Assembly (NCBI GenBank): GCA_937901025.1
Contig: CALCGR010000115.1
Location: 1 to 45,468 of the forward strand
Length of the DNA stretch: 45,468 nucleotides
Origin: an uncultured Bacteroidales bacterium
GTDB taxonomy: Bacteria; Bacteroidota; Bacteroidia; Bacteroidales; Paludibacteraceae
Direction of reading: 5' to 3'
Shown: positions 16,125 to 24,159 of the stretch, piece after piece
Position numbering within the stretch: position 1 is the first letter of the stretch
Layout of the letters: every line of letters starts with the position of its first letter
Position numbers and translations under genes: made by a program
Notes under the pieces: model-generated
Told to the model about the DNA's origin: nothing
The model's database searches: none
What the model saw: only the letters and a program-made list of their open reading frames with translations

Positions 16125-17426
16125 ATGAAAGTAACAAAGAAAATAGTATTAGAGGAGCACGATATGCCCACACAGTGGTATAATATCGTAGCAGACATGG
16201 TCACTAAACCCCAACCCATGTTGAATCCCCAAACACGTCAGCCCATAACGAAGGAAGACTTAGAAGTGCTTTTTTCCAAGGGGGCGGCGGAACAAGAGCT
16301 CTCGCAAGAGCGGTGGATAGACATCCCCGACGAGGTGCGAGACCTCTATCGTATTTATCGTCCTACGCCTTTGGTAAGGGCTTCCGGATTAGAGAAAGCA
16401 TTGGATACCCCTGCGAAGATTTACTTTAAGAACGAGAGCGTGAGTCCGGTAGGCTCACACAAACTGAACTCCGCTATTCCGCAGGCGTATTATAATAAGA
16501 TACAAGGGATAGAACACCTCACCACCGAGACCGGTGCCGGTCAATGGGGGTCGGCCCTTAGTATTGCTTGCAAGCACTTCGGACTGGACCTTAAAGTGTT
16601 TATGGTACGACTCAGTTACGAGCAAAAACCCTATCGTAAATCGGTGATGCATACCTATGGGGCTACGGTCATTCCTTCGCCTAGCGACACAACCGAAGCA
16701 GGACGAAAGATGCTGCAACTCTACCCGAACACTCCGGGTAGTTTAGGTATGGCCATCTCCGAGGCCGTGGAGGTAGCGTTGCACCAACCGAAGACCAAAT
16801 ACGCTTTAGGAAGCGTGATGAGTCACGTATGCTTGCACCAGACCATCGTAGGTCAGGAGGCGCTCAAACAAATGGAGATTGCGGGCGATTATCCGGATGT
16901 GGTGATTAGTTGTTTTGGCGGAGGCAGTAACTTCGCCGGCATCGCTTTCCCGTTTATGCGCAATAACCTGGTAAACGGAGCCAAGACCCAATACATCGCC
17001 GCCGAACCGGCTTGCTGTCCTAAACTAACGCAAGGCAAGTTCATATACGACTTCGGGGACACCCAAGGCTTCACGCCGCTCATCCCGATGTACTCTTTAG
17101 GTCACGACTTTGAACCGGCAGCCATCCACGCGGGCGGACTGCGTTACCATGGTGCGGGAGCAATCCTGAGTCAACTGCTCAAAGACGGGTATTTCGAGGG
17201 ACGCGACATCAATCAACTTGATGCGTTTAAGGCGGGTGTACTCTTTTCACAAGTAGAGGGTATCATCCCTGCTCCCGAATCTACGCATGCTATCTGCGTC
17301 GCCATTCAAGAAGCCCTCAAAGCCAAAGAGGAGGGCAAAGAGAAAGTGATACTGTTTAACCTCTCGGGACACGGTCTAATCGACATGGCGTCCTATGATC
17401 GTTATTTCGCCGGTGACCTTAACTGA
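16125..17426 (+). CDS. TrpB-like PLP enzyme (tryptophan synthase beta chain 2 type)
   Basis: 433 residues. TrpB2-type enzymes condense indole with serine (or phosphoserine) to tryptophan. The PLP lysine is Lys113 in GSHKLNSA. Other signatures are YFKNESVSPVG, ETGAGQWGSAL (catalytic Glu loop), the phosphate-binding CFGGGSNFAG, and HAGGLRYHGAG, typical of the TrpB2 branch. No trpA or other trp gene is adjacent, as is common for TrpB2, which may work alone as an indole-salvage enzyme. It begins nine bases after the T run of the RNA-like spacer and overlaps the ABC ATPase. Confidence 0.9.
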   Translation: MKVTKKIVLEEHDMPTQWYNIVADMVTKPQPMLNPQTRQPITKEDLEVLFSKGAAEQELSQERWIDIPDEVRDLYRIYRPTPLVRASGLEKALDTPAKIYFKNESVSPVGSHKLNSAIPQAYYNKIQGIEHLTTETGAGQWGSALSIACKHFGLDLKVFMVRLSYEQKPYRKSVMHTYGATVIPSPSDTTEAGRKMLQLYPNTPGSLGMAISEAVEVALHQPKTKYALGSVMSHVCLHQTIVGQEALKQMEIAGDYPDVVISCFGGGSNFAGIAFPFMRNNLVNGAKTQYIAAEPACCPKLTQGKFIYDFGDTQGFTPLIPMYSLGHDFEPAAIHAGGLRYHGAGAILSQLLKDGYFEGRDINQLDAFKAGVLFSQVEGIIPAPESTHAICVAIQEALKAKEEGKEKVILFNLSGHGLIDMASYDRYFAGDLN

Positions 17427-18141
17427 CCTCACCATAGGATACGAGCAAAAGGTGGTGATGAGTAACCTCAACTTCACCTTTGAACCTGGACAACTCGTCG
17501 CTATCCTCGGCCCCAACGGGGCAGGTAAGTCGACGTTGCTGCGCACGATGGCCGGACTGCAACCCGCCTTGGGCGGACAGATGATGGTCGACGGCGTGGA
17601 TATCTCTGCGATGAGTCCTGCTGAGCGAGCCAAACAGCAGGCACTGGTGCTGACGGATAACGAACCGTTAGACGCCACCACGGTGGAGGATATCGTAGCC
17701 TTAGGCCGCTATCCCTATACCTCGTTTTTAGGTCAACTCACTGACGAAGACAAACTCATCATTGCTCAATCCCTCGAGGCTGTAGGTCTACCCTACTCCT
17801 CTACCCCCCTACTCCCCTACTCCTCCCTCTCCACGGGCAATCAAGCCCGCGTACTCATTGCTAAAGCCTTGGCGCAACAAACGCCTTTGATCCTGCTCGA
17901 TGAGCCTACGGCTCACCTCGACTTGCCGGGACGAGTACAACTCTTTGAGTTATTGCAACGATTGGCGCATGAGCAGGGTAAACTGATTCTGATTTCCACG
18001 CACGAACTCAACCTGGCACTTCGATGCAGCGACCATATCTTATTGATGAGTGAGACGGCGCAATATGCCACTCCCGCAGAACTGAAAGCAACAAAGGCAC
18101 TCAATGACGCCTTTCATATGAATATCGATGAGTATTGCTGA
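17395..18141 (+). CDS. ABC transporter ATP-binding protein, FecE/HmuV type, without adjacent permease
   Basis: 248 residues. Walker A GPNGAGKST (39-47), Q-loop region TDNEPLD, signature LSTGNQ (145-150), Walker B LILLDEP (165-171) and the switch His in STHELNLALR mark an ATPase of the iron-siderophore/cobalamin importer class. No FecCD permease or binding protein is next to it. A Ser/Pro/Leu-rich stretch (residues about 133-143) just before the signature is encoded by an octamer array at 17793-17824. Start ATG 17395 overlaps the previous gene by 32 bases; GTG 17413 is a credible alternative with a 14-base overlap. Confidence 0.88.
   Translation: MIVISPVTLTDLTIGYEQKVVMSNLNFTFEPGQLVAILGPNGAGKSTLLRTMAGLQPALGGQMMVDGVDISAMSPAERAKQQALVLTDNEPLDATTVEDIVALGRYPYTSFLGQLTDEDKLIIAQSLEAVGLPYSSTPLLPYSSLSTGNQARVLIAKALAQQTPLILLDEPTAHLDLPGRVQLFELLQRLAHEQGKLILISTHELNLALRCSDHILLMSETAQYATPAELKATKALNDAFHMNIDEYC
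17793..17824 (+). repeat. octamer tandem array in the ABC ATPase gene
   Basis: Four 8-bp units in a row: CTACTCCT, CTACCCCC, CTACTCCC, CTACTCCT. The same 32-bp pattern occurs at 37931-37962 in mfd with two T/C changes, but in a different reading frame. Here it encodes part of PYSSTPLLPYSS between the Q-loop and the ABC signature. Confidence 0.85.
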
Positions 18142-18754
18142 TAACATAAAAACGATTCGCGCTACCCTACCCCCTTCGGTGACGTTAGTGAACGTGAGTA
18201 AGTTCCAACCCATCGAGGCAATACAGGAGGCGTACGACTGCGGAGAACGTGACTTTGGGGAGAGTCGTGTACAAGAACTCATTGCTAAACACGAGGCACT
18301 ACCGAAGGATATCCGCTGGCATTTCATCGGACATCTGCAAACCAATAAAGTCAAATATATTGTACCTTTTGTGCACCTGATACAAAGTGTGGACAGTTGG
18401 CATCTACTCGAAGTCATCAATGCGGAAGCCGCTAAAGTTGGTCGTGTCATCGATGTGCTACTCGAAGTCCACGTAGCCAAAGAGGAGACAAAGACAGGCT
18501 TCGTCCTTTCCGACCTCTCCGCCTTTCCGCCTCCCCGCCTTTCCGCCTTGCCGAATATTCGGCTCGTCGGTTTCATGGCTATGGCCACGAACACCAATGA
18601 CGAGACAGAAATCCGCCGATGCTTCCGCGAAGTCAAGTCGCTTGCAGCATCAGCGGTTCTATCTATCGGTATGTCTGACGACTACCTTATCGCCATTGAA
18701 GAAGGCTCTACGATGGTTCGTATCGGCTCGCGCATCTTTGGTGAACGTAAATAA
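18128..18754 (+). CDS. yggS: YggS/PLPBP family PLP-binding protein
   Basis: 208 residues. This family binds PLP through a single TIM-barrel domain and buffers PLP supply; no enzyme activity is established. The PLP lysine is Lys25 in VNVSKFQP. Other signatures are FGESRVQEL, WHFIGHLQTNKVK, SVDSWHLL, LSIGMSDDY and GSTMVRIGSRIFG. Between KEETKTGF and GFMAMATN, where relatives have a helix, the protein has a Pro/Leu/Ser stretch encoded by an octamer array (18519-18550). Overlaps the ABC ATPase by 14 bases. Confidence 0.92.
   Translation: MSIADNIKTIRATLPPSVTLVNVSKFQPIEAIQEAYDCGERDFGESRVQELIAKHEALPKDIRWHFIGHLQTNKVKYIVPFVHLIQSVDSWHLLEVINAEAAKVGRVIDVLLEVHVAKEETKTGFVLSDLSAFPPPRLSALPNIRLVGFMAMATNTNDETEIRRCFREVKSLAASAVLSIGMSDDYLIAIEEGSTMVRIGSRIFGERK
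18519..18550 (+). repeat. octamer tandem array in yggS
   Basis: Four units: CCGCCTTT, CCGCCTCC, CCGCCTTT, CCGCCTTG. It encodes a Pro-rich replacement of a surface helix (AFPPPRLSALP). A degenerate array with the same unit type is at 38168-38199 in mfd. Confidence 0.8.
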
Positions 18755-18776
18755 AACAAATCCATTTGATAAACTA

Positions 18777-20069
18777 ATGAAAAAAACGATTCTCATCCTA
18801 TTGACCTGCGCCCTGACGTGGAGTCTAAACGCTCGGAACGAGCAAGTGATTAATGACCTTAAGGCCGATTACCACCGCATTGGTTGTAATCTCCATTCCT
18901 ACGAGTATCCTATCGCCGGAACACAAGGCTATCAAGACACGCCGGCCCCCAAAGGCTATCAACCCTTCTATATCAGCCATTACGGCCGTCACGGTTCGCG
19001 ATCGAACTGGGGGGATAAGCATTACCAAGGATTATTGGACGTGCTCTATCGCGCCGACTCGATGGGCGTGCTCACGCGCACCGGTAGTGAACTCATTCCG
19101 CTCACGCAAGCCGTGATTGCGTCCTATAACCAAATGGACGGACGCTTGACCGACCGAGGCGAACGCGAACACGCAGCTATTGCTAAACGTATGTACGAGC
19201 GGTTCCCTGAGGTGTTGAGCCAAGAGAATGTGTATATTCGTTCCATCGCAAGTATGGTGCAGCGCTGTATCATCTCGATGTGCGCGTTTACCAATAGCCT
19301 GACCAAGTGCAACACCGATATCCATTTTAACTTCGACACGGGCGAACAGACACAGAAATATATCGACTGCACGGGTAAAGACGACCCTGTACGGGCTGCG
19401 CACGATAGTATACAAAAGGCTTTACTTAAAAAACTGCCCTACGATGAGTCGGTGGTCATCAGTCGTTTATTCACGGATACGACAGGACTGAATTTGAATG
19501 TTAGAACACTGCAACGCGACATCTATGAGACGGCGGCTATCAGTCAAGACTTTGACCTTGATTGCAACGTTTTGCGATATATGGATACCACTACGGTGTA
19601 TTACTATATGATGGAGAAAACGTATTATATCGCCCTCTATTTCTGCAACGTACCGCAAGTAGGAGCGCAACGCTTACACAATGCCAACATCGCTCTTGCC
19701 GAGTGGATAGACAAAGCCGAACACGCCATTGAGTCAGGCGATTGTCAAGCGGACTTGCGCTTTGGACACGATTTCCCGATGCTCACGATTGCCAGTAATA
19801 TGGGTATTGGTCAGATTGGTGGGGACGAGATGCAACCCGAGCAGATTGAGGAGCGGTGGATTGGCCATCGTAATATCTGTATGGCGTCGAATATCCAAAT
19901 GATCTTCTACGCCAAAGGCGGCAAAGTGACCAAAGCCAATCGCAAGGATATCCTCGTCAAAGTATTATACAACGAGATCGAACGCCCCATCGTAGGCTTA
20001 ACGCCGGTGCAGGACTGCTACTATCGTTGGGAGGATGTGAAAGCGATGTGGCAACAAAAAATGAAGTAA
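18777..20069 (+). CDS. histidine acid phosphatase family protein (secreted)
   Basis: 430 residues from ATG 18777, chosen because it begins a clean signal peptide (KKTILILLTCALTWSLNA); an upstream in-frame ATG would lie inside yggS. The catalytic RHG motif is at 71-73 (YGRHGSRS), with His72 the expected phosphohistidine. The proton-donor HD motif is in RFGHDFPML, near residue 330-345. Clade-2 histidine phosphatases include phytases and inositol-polyphosphate phosphatases; the substrate here is unknown. The stop codon lies in a convergent hairpin shared with the SDR gene. Confidence 0.85.
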   Translation: MKKTILILLTCALTWSLNARNEQVINDLKADYHRIGCNLHSYEYPIAGTQGYQDTPAPKGYQPFYISHYGRHGSRSNWGDKHYQGLLDVLYRADSMGVLTRTGSELIPLTQAVIASYNQMDGRLTDRGEREHAAIAKRMYERFPEVLSQENVYIRSIASMVQRCIISMCAFTNSLTKCNTDIHFNFDTGEQTQKYIDCTGKDDPVRAAHDSIQKALLKKLPYDESVVISRLFTDTTGLNLNVRTLQRDIYETAAISQDFDLDCNVLRYMDTTTVYYYMMEKTYYIALYFCNVPQVGAQRLHNANIALAEWIDKAEHAIESGDCQADLRFGHDFPMLTIASNMGIGQIGGDEMQPEQIEERWIGHRNICMASNIQMIFYAKGGKVTKANRKDILVKVLYNEIERPIVGLTPVQDCYYRWEDVKAMWQQKMK

Positions 20070-20086
20070 GCCGCGGGGCTTACTTC
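20056..20086. terminator. convergent hairpin containing both stop codons
   Basis: GAAGTAAGCC (20063-20072) and GGCTTACTTC (20077-20086) form a perfect 10-bp stem with a four-base loop. The stem contains the stop codon of the rightward phosphatase (20067-20069) and that of the leftward SDR gene (20080-20082). On the minus strand it is followed by six T residues (A run 20056-20061), so it should terminate the leftward operon. On the plus strand no T run follows. Confidence 0.8.
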
Positions 20087-20862
20087 TGATACTTACCGAC
20101 GAAATGCATCGCAAGGCGAATCATCCAGTCGGGAGTGTGCTTTAAGAGCGGTGTGCAAAGGTGGTTAATCACCCCGGGCATGCAGCTCTTTCTTTTGGTC
20201 TTAAAGAGTTTGCGCAAGGCTTTCTTCACCAGTTTCTCAGGCGGGATAGATACGCTCACATTCACCGCCAGTTTGCGAAGGTTCGGTGCAAGCCCGAACA
20301 GGGCGGTATCCACAGCCCCCGGGGTCATCACCAACACGTGTACGCCGTACGGCATCAGTTCGTACCAAAGGGACTTACTGAGGTTGTAGATAAACGCTTT
20401 CGTAGCGTTATAGGTCTGGATGCCGGGCATCACCATCCAAGCACTCATCGAACTCATATTTAATATATACCCGTGCCTGCGCTCGCGCATGCGCTCGCCA
20501 AAGAGACGGCAGAGTTTAGCGGTGGTTACCATATGCAGGTTGAGCATAAGCTCGATACGGCGCATGGCCGTGTCGCAATAGGGGTTGAAGAAGAACACAC
20601 CCGCGTTATTGACGAGCACCTCTACTTCGAGGCCTTCTTTTTCGCAATAATCAAAGAGTTGTTCGGCGGCATCTTGTTTGCTAAGGTCCGCGTATTTAGC
20701 GATGGTTTTAACACCATACTGCGCAGCCAGATCCGTTGCTACCTGATTGAGTTCAGCCTCTTGGTTGCTGACAAGCAGGAGGTCAGAGTGATAATCGCGC
20801 GCCAACTGAGTGGCATATTGTAATCCGATACCGGAACTGGCACCGGTGACTAAACTAAGCAT
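20080..20862 (-). CDS. short-chain dehydrogenase/reductase
   Basis: 260 residues, classical SDR. TGASSGIG (6-13) binds the nucleotide and NNAG (85-88) is conserved. The catalytic Ser is in NMSSMSAW (137-140), and YNATK supplies Tyr151 and Lys155. Substrate cannot be told; the extended C-terminal region with FKTKRKSCMPG resembles SDRs annotated as DltE-like or ketoreductase-like. Starts four bases after pdxA and is the last gene of the leftward pyrG-pdxA-SDR set. Confidence 0.88.
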   Translation of the reverse strand: MLSLVTGASSGIGLQYATQLARDYHSDLLLVSNQEAELNQVATDLAAQYGVKTIAKYADLSKQDAAEQLFDYCEKEGLEVEVLVNNAGVFFFNPYCDTAMRRIELMLNLHMVTTAKLCRLFGERMRERRHGYILNMSSMSAWMVMPGIQTYNATKAFIYNLSKSLWYELMPYGVHVLVMTPGAVDTALFGLAPNLRKLAVNVSVSIPPEKLVKKALRKLFKTKRKSCMPGVINHLCTPLLKHTPDWMIRLAMHFVGKYQK

Positions 20863-20865
20863 GAT

Positions 20866-21951
20866 TTATAAGAAGGGTAAAAAGGGTTTATCGGGGCGTT
20901 CGCGCTCCACGCGGGGTTTAATGACTAAAGGGTCTTGACTGATTTTTTCACTTATCGCACGAGTATTCAAAATATCGATGGCCATATATAAGGCATGCAT
21001 AAACGACATAGGTTCCGCCGTATTCTTGCCCGCCAGATTGTAGGCGGTACCGTGATCCGGACTCGTTCGAACGATGTCCAGTCCGGCGGTGAAATTGACG
21101 CCGTTCATATCAAGGGACTTGAACGGAATGAGTCCTTGGTCGTGGTACATAGCCAACACCGCATCAAAATGGGTATATTTGCCCACGCCGAAGAATCCGT
21201 CCGCCGAATAGGGTCCGAAAGCAAGTACCCCTTGCTCGTTCGCCTCTTCGATGGCAGGGATAATAATATTCTTTTCCTCATCGCCGATGAGGCCGTTATC
21301 CGATGCGTGCGGGTTGAGGGCTAAGACGGCAATGCGGGGTTTCACCACCATAAAATCCTTGATGAGGGTCTGATTGAGGGTCTTGAGTTTAGACACAATC
21401 CGCTCCTTCGTGATCTGCTCGGGTACCTTCGTTATCGGGGTGTGGTTGCAAACGAGCGCAATGCGCATCATCTCGCTTACCATCATCATCAGGCTCTGTT
21501 TTTCTTCCGAACCGAACAGATGGGCCAGATACTCGGTGTGACCGGTGAATTTAAACTTATCGGATTGGATGTTCTCCTTGTTGATAGGTGCCGTGACGAG
21601 AGCGGATACCTTGCCTTCCTTAAGGTCTTGGCAGGCGCGCTCGAGCGAACGCAAAGCCGCTTGACCCGCTTCCGGGGTAGAGGTACCGATATTGAGCGGG
21701 GTGTCATCCGGATAGCACGTGATGAGGTTCAGTCGTCCGTCCTTGGCCTCCGTGGCGTCATTAATCAGGTTAAACTGGATATTGTGATACTCGTCGTCTA
21801 ACAGATGAGCGTGGTCGCGAGCAATCTTCGCATTACCATAGACGATAGGCTTACAAATCTCGCAGATGTGGGGATCGAGCAGTCCCTTGAGGATAATCTC
21901 GTATCCGATGCCGTTGATATCTCCGGCGGTTATTGCAATAGTGGGTTTCAT
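20866..21951 (-). CDS. pdxA: 4-hydroxythreonine-4-phosphate dehydrogenase PdxA
   Basis: 361 residues. Oxidises 4-phosphohydroxythreonine in DXP-dependent pyridoxal phosphate synthesis. Family signatures: ITAGDINGIGYEI at the N terminus, TAPINKENI, FTGHTEYLA (metal His), ALNPHASDNG (metal His), and MYHDQGLIPFK (metal His), then GLDIVRTSPDHGTAYNLAG. All three metal histidines are present. Overlaps pyrG by four bases, so the two are probably co-translated. Confidence 0.95.
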   Translation of the reverse strand: MKPTIAITAGDINGIGYEIILKGLLDPHICEICKPIVYGNAKIARDHAHLLDDEYHNIQFNLINDATEAKDGRLNLITCYPDDTPLNIGTSTPEAGQAALRSLERACQDLKEGKVSALVTAPINKENIQSDKFKFTGHTEYLAHLFGSEEKQSLMMMVSEMMRIALVCNHTPITKVPEQITKERIVSKLKTLNQTLIKDFMVVKPRIAVLALNPHASDNGLIGDEEKNIIIPAIEEANEQGVLAFGPYSADGFFGVGKYTHFDAVLAMYHDQGLIPFKSLDMNGVNFTAGLDIVRTSPDHGTAYNLAGKNTAEPMSFMHALYMAIDILNTRAISEKISQDPLVIKPRVERERPDKPFLPFL

Positions 21952-23549
21952 ATTTTTATTGCTGCTTTAACAAAGTTAACAAATAGCGGATGGGGATGCA
22001 GGACCGTCGAGGAGTATTCGGGATGGAACTGAACACCAATGAACCACGGGTGGTTCGTCAGTTCAATCGCTTCTACCAAATCCGATACCGGATGGATACC
22101 CGCGCAAAGCATTCCGTGAGACTCGAATGCCTTGCGGAACTTATTATTAAACTCGTAACGATGGCGATGACGCTCATTGACTTGTTCTTTTCCGTAGATA
22201 GAGGCGAGTTTGCTGCCCGCCTTTAGCGCACAAGGATACGCTCCCAGTCGCATCGTTCCGCCCTTGTTGAGCATCGTCTTCTGGTCGGCCATCAGGTCAA
22301 TAATATCGTGTTGGGTCAGTTCATTGAACTCCGTGGAATTAGCATCCGCGTACCCTAAGACATTGCGGGCAAACTCAATACACATCGCCTGCATTCCTAA
22401 ACAGATACCGAGCGTCGGAATCTGATGCTCTCTAAGATATTCAATAGCGATGATCTTCCCTTCAAAACCACGCGCCCCAAAACCCGGAGCGATGATAACG
22501 CCGTCTTGGTCTTTAAGCAATGTTTCCACATTGCCTTTCGTTATATCGTCGGAGAGGATGGAGGTCAGCACCAGTTTGCGCTCATTATATGCCGCCGCGT
22601 GACTGAGGGACTCGTGAATAGACTTATAGGCATCTTGCAGTTGCACGTACTTCCCTACCAAGGCGATACGTACCTCTTGCTTGGCGTTCTCCAGTTTATC
22701 TAAGAACTGACACCACTCTTTCATATCCGGTTTGGGAACGGCATTAATGTCGTAACCGGTCTTAGTGAGTACGACCTCATCTAATCCCTCCGCCATCATA
22801 TTCAGAGGCACGCGGTAGATAGAAGGAGCATCCTTGGATTGGATAACCGCTTTCACATCCACGTTACAGAACAGTGCCACCTTGCGTTTCATATCCTCAC
22901 TGATCTCGTGCTCCGTGCGCAAGACGATGATATCCGGTTGCACCCCTTCCTGCTGCAAATCCTTGACGGAGTGCTGCGTGGGTTTGGTCTTTAGTTCCTT
23001 AGCCGCACTCAAGTACGGAACGTAGGTCAGATGGATACAGAGGCAGTCGGAACCAATCTCCCACTTGAGTTGACGAACCGTCTCGATGTACGGAAGCGAC
23101 TCTATATCGCCTACGGTACCGCCGATCTCCGTGATGATAAAATCGTACTCGCCCGTTTGACCCAATGCCATAACGTTGCGTTTGATCTCGTCCGTGATGT
23201 GCGGAATGACCTGAACGGTCTTGCCTAAGTAATCGCCTTTACGCTCCTTGCGGATGACGTTTTGATAGATACGCCCGGTCGTGATGTTGTTGCACTTATG
23301 CATCCGAACATCCAAGAAACGCTCGTAATGCCCTAAGTCCAAGTCGGCTTCGTGACCGTCCTCCGTCACATAACACTCCCCGTGTTCGTAGGGGTTGAGG
23401 GTACCCGGGTCGATATTGATGTACGGATCAAACTTCTGATTCGTCACTCTAAAACCACGGGCTTGCAGCAGTTTGCCTAACGATGCTGCCATGATTCCTT
23501 TACCCAAGGAGGAGGCTACACCTCCCGTTACAAATATATACTTTGCCAT
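21948..23549 (-). CDS. pyrG: CTP synthase
   Basis: 533 residues. Converts UTP to CTP with glutamine and ATP. The start is ATG 23549 (AKYIFVTGGVASSLGKG); a longer in-frame start would lie upstream of the promoter -7 box. The synthase half contains the SLGKG P-loop and EIGGTVGDIESLP. The class-I glutamine amidotransferase half has APGFGARGFEGK, nucleophile Cys in GICLGMQ, and HPEYSS near the C terminus. Complete and canonical. Confidence 0.97.
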   Translation of the reverse strand: MAKYIFVTGGVASSLGKGIMAASLGKLLQARGFRVTNQKFDPYINIDPGTLNPYEHGECYVTEDGHEADLDLGHYERFLDVRMHKCNNITTGRIYQNVIRKERKGDYLGKTVQVIPHITDEIKRNVMALGQTGEYDFIITEIGGTVGDIESLPYIETVRQLKWEIGSDCLCIHLTYVPYLSAAKELKTKPTQHSVKDLQQEGVQPDIIVLRTEHEISEDMKRKVALFCNVDVKAVIQSKDAPSIYRVPLNMMAEGLDEVVLTKTGYDINAVPKPDMKEWCQFLDKLENAKQEVRIALVGKYVQLQDAYKSIHESLSHAAAYNERKLVLTSILSDDITKGNVETLLKDQDGVIIAPGFGARGFEGKIIAIEYLREHQIPTLGICLGMQAMCIEFARNVLGYADANSTEFNELTQHDIIDLMADQKTMLNKGGTMRLGAYPCALKAGSKLASIYGKEQVNERHRHRYEFNNKFRKAFESHGMLCAGIHPVSDLVEAIELTNHPWFIGVQFHPEYSSTVLHPHPLFVNFVKAAIKI

Positions 23550-23569
23550 AAAATAACCAAATTTGGGTG

Positions 23570-23601
23570 CAAAATTACAGAATTTTTTCGATATTTGCAA
23601 A
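23570..23601 (-). promoter_or_regulatory. promoter of pyrG-pdxA-SDR
   Basis: Minus-strand TTTGC (23601-23597) and TAATTTTG (23577-23570), 19 bases apart. The leader to ATG 23549 is about 15 bases, which fixes that start. Its -33 box lies only four bases from the -33 box of the divergent nitroreductase promoter. Confidence 0.8.
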
Positions 23602-23605
23602 TTTA

Positions 23606-23637
23606 TTTGCAGATTTCAAGAATTTTGTGTATCTTTG
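23606..23637 (+). promoter_or_regulatory. promoter of the nitroreductase operon
   Basis: TTTGC at 23606-23610 and TATCTTTG at 23630-23637, 19 bases apart. Back to back with the pyrG promoter across TTTGCAAATTTATTTGC. The leader is about 10 bases to ATG 23653. Confidence 0.8.
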
Positions 23638-23652
23638 CACCAAAAATACAAA

Positions 23653-24159
23653 ATGACTTCTTTTCTTACTCTTTGTACCCAACGGCGGTCGATTCGCAAG
23701 TACACGAACGAACCCGTCGCGAAGGAGCAGTTAGACACGATCCTTCAGTGCGCGTTGATGTCCCCGAGCGGCAAACGCATCAACCCTTGGCAGTTCTATG
23801 TGCTGACGAAGGAGGAGCAGTTGCGTCCGCTCGCCCAATGCCGTACCTATGGTAGCGGGATGTTCTCCACTGCGATGGCAGGTATTGTCGTTGCTGTGGA
23901 TGCTTCGTTAACGGACACGTGGGCTTTTGATGCTGCTATTACGGCGGAGCACATCTTACTTGCTGCCGCAGATTTAGGACTGGGCGCTTGTTGGTGCCAG
24001 ATTTACGGAAGAGAAGGTGCCGAGGATTTGGTCAAACAGGTGGCCGGTATCCCGGAGAACCTCACGGTGGTGTGCGTCATCTCCCTCGGGCACAAGGATG
24101 AGGAACGGAAAGACTACGATCTAACCAAACTGCCTTATGAAAAGATTCACCGGGTATAA
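23653..24159 (+). CDS. nitroreductase family protein
   Basis: 168 residues from ATG 23653, placed just after the promoter; longer in-frame starts lie upstream of the -7 box. FMN-dependent nitroreductase fold: RRSIRKYTNEPV (FMN phosphate site), SPSGKRINPWQFYVL, and the C-terminal GLGACWCQIYGR with VVCVISLGHKDE. Small nitroreductases reduce nitro compounds, quinones or flavins with NAD(P)H; the natural substrate is not known. Overlaps the DUF4837 gene by 23 bases. Confidence 0.9.
   Translation: MTSFLTLCTQRRSIRKYTNEPVAKEQLDTILQCALMSPSGKRINPWQFYVLTKEEQLRPLAQCRTYGSGMFSTAMAGIVVAVDASLTDTWAFDAAITAEHILLAAADLGLGACWCQIYGREGAEDLVKQVAGIPENLTVVCVISLGHKDEERKDYDLTKLPYEKIHRV

Noticed and set aside
17793..17824. 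CRISPR-type repeats
   Set aside because: Units are 7-8 bp without spacers and lie inside coding sequence; no cas genes in the window.
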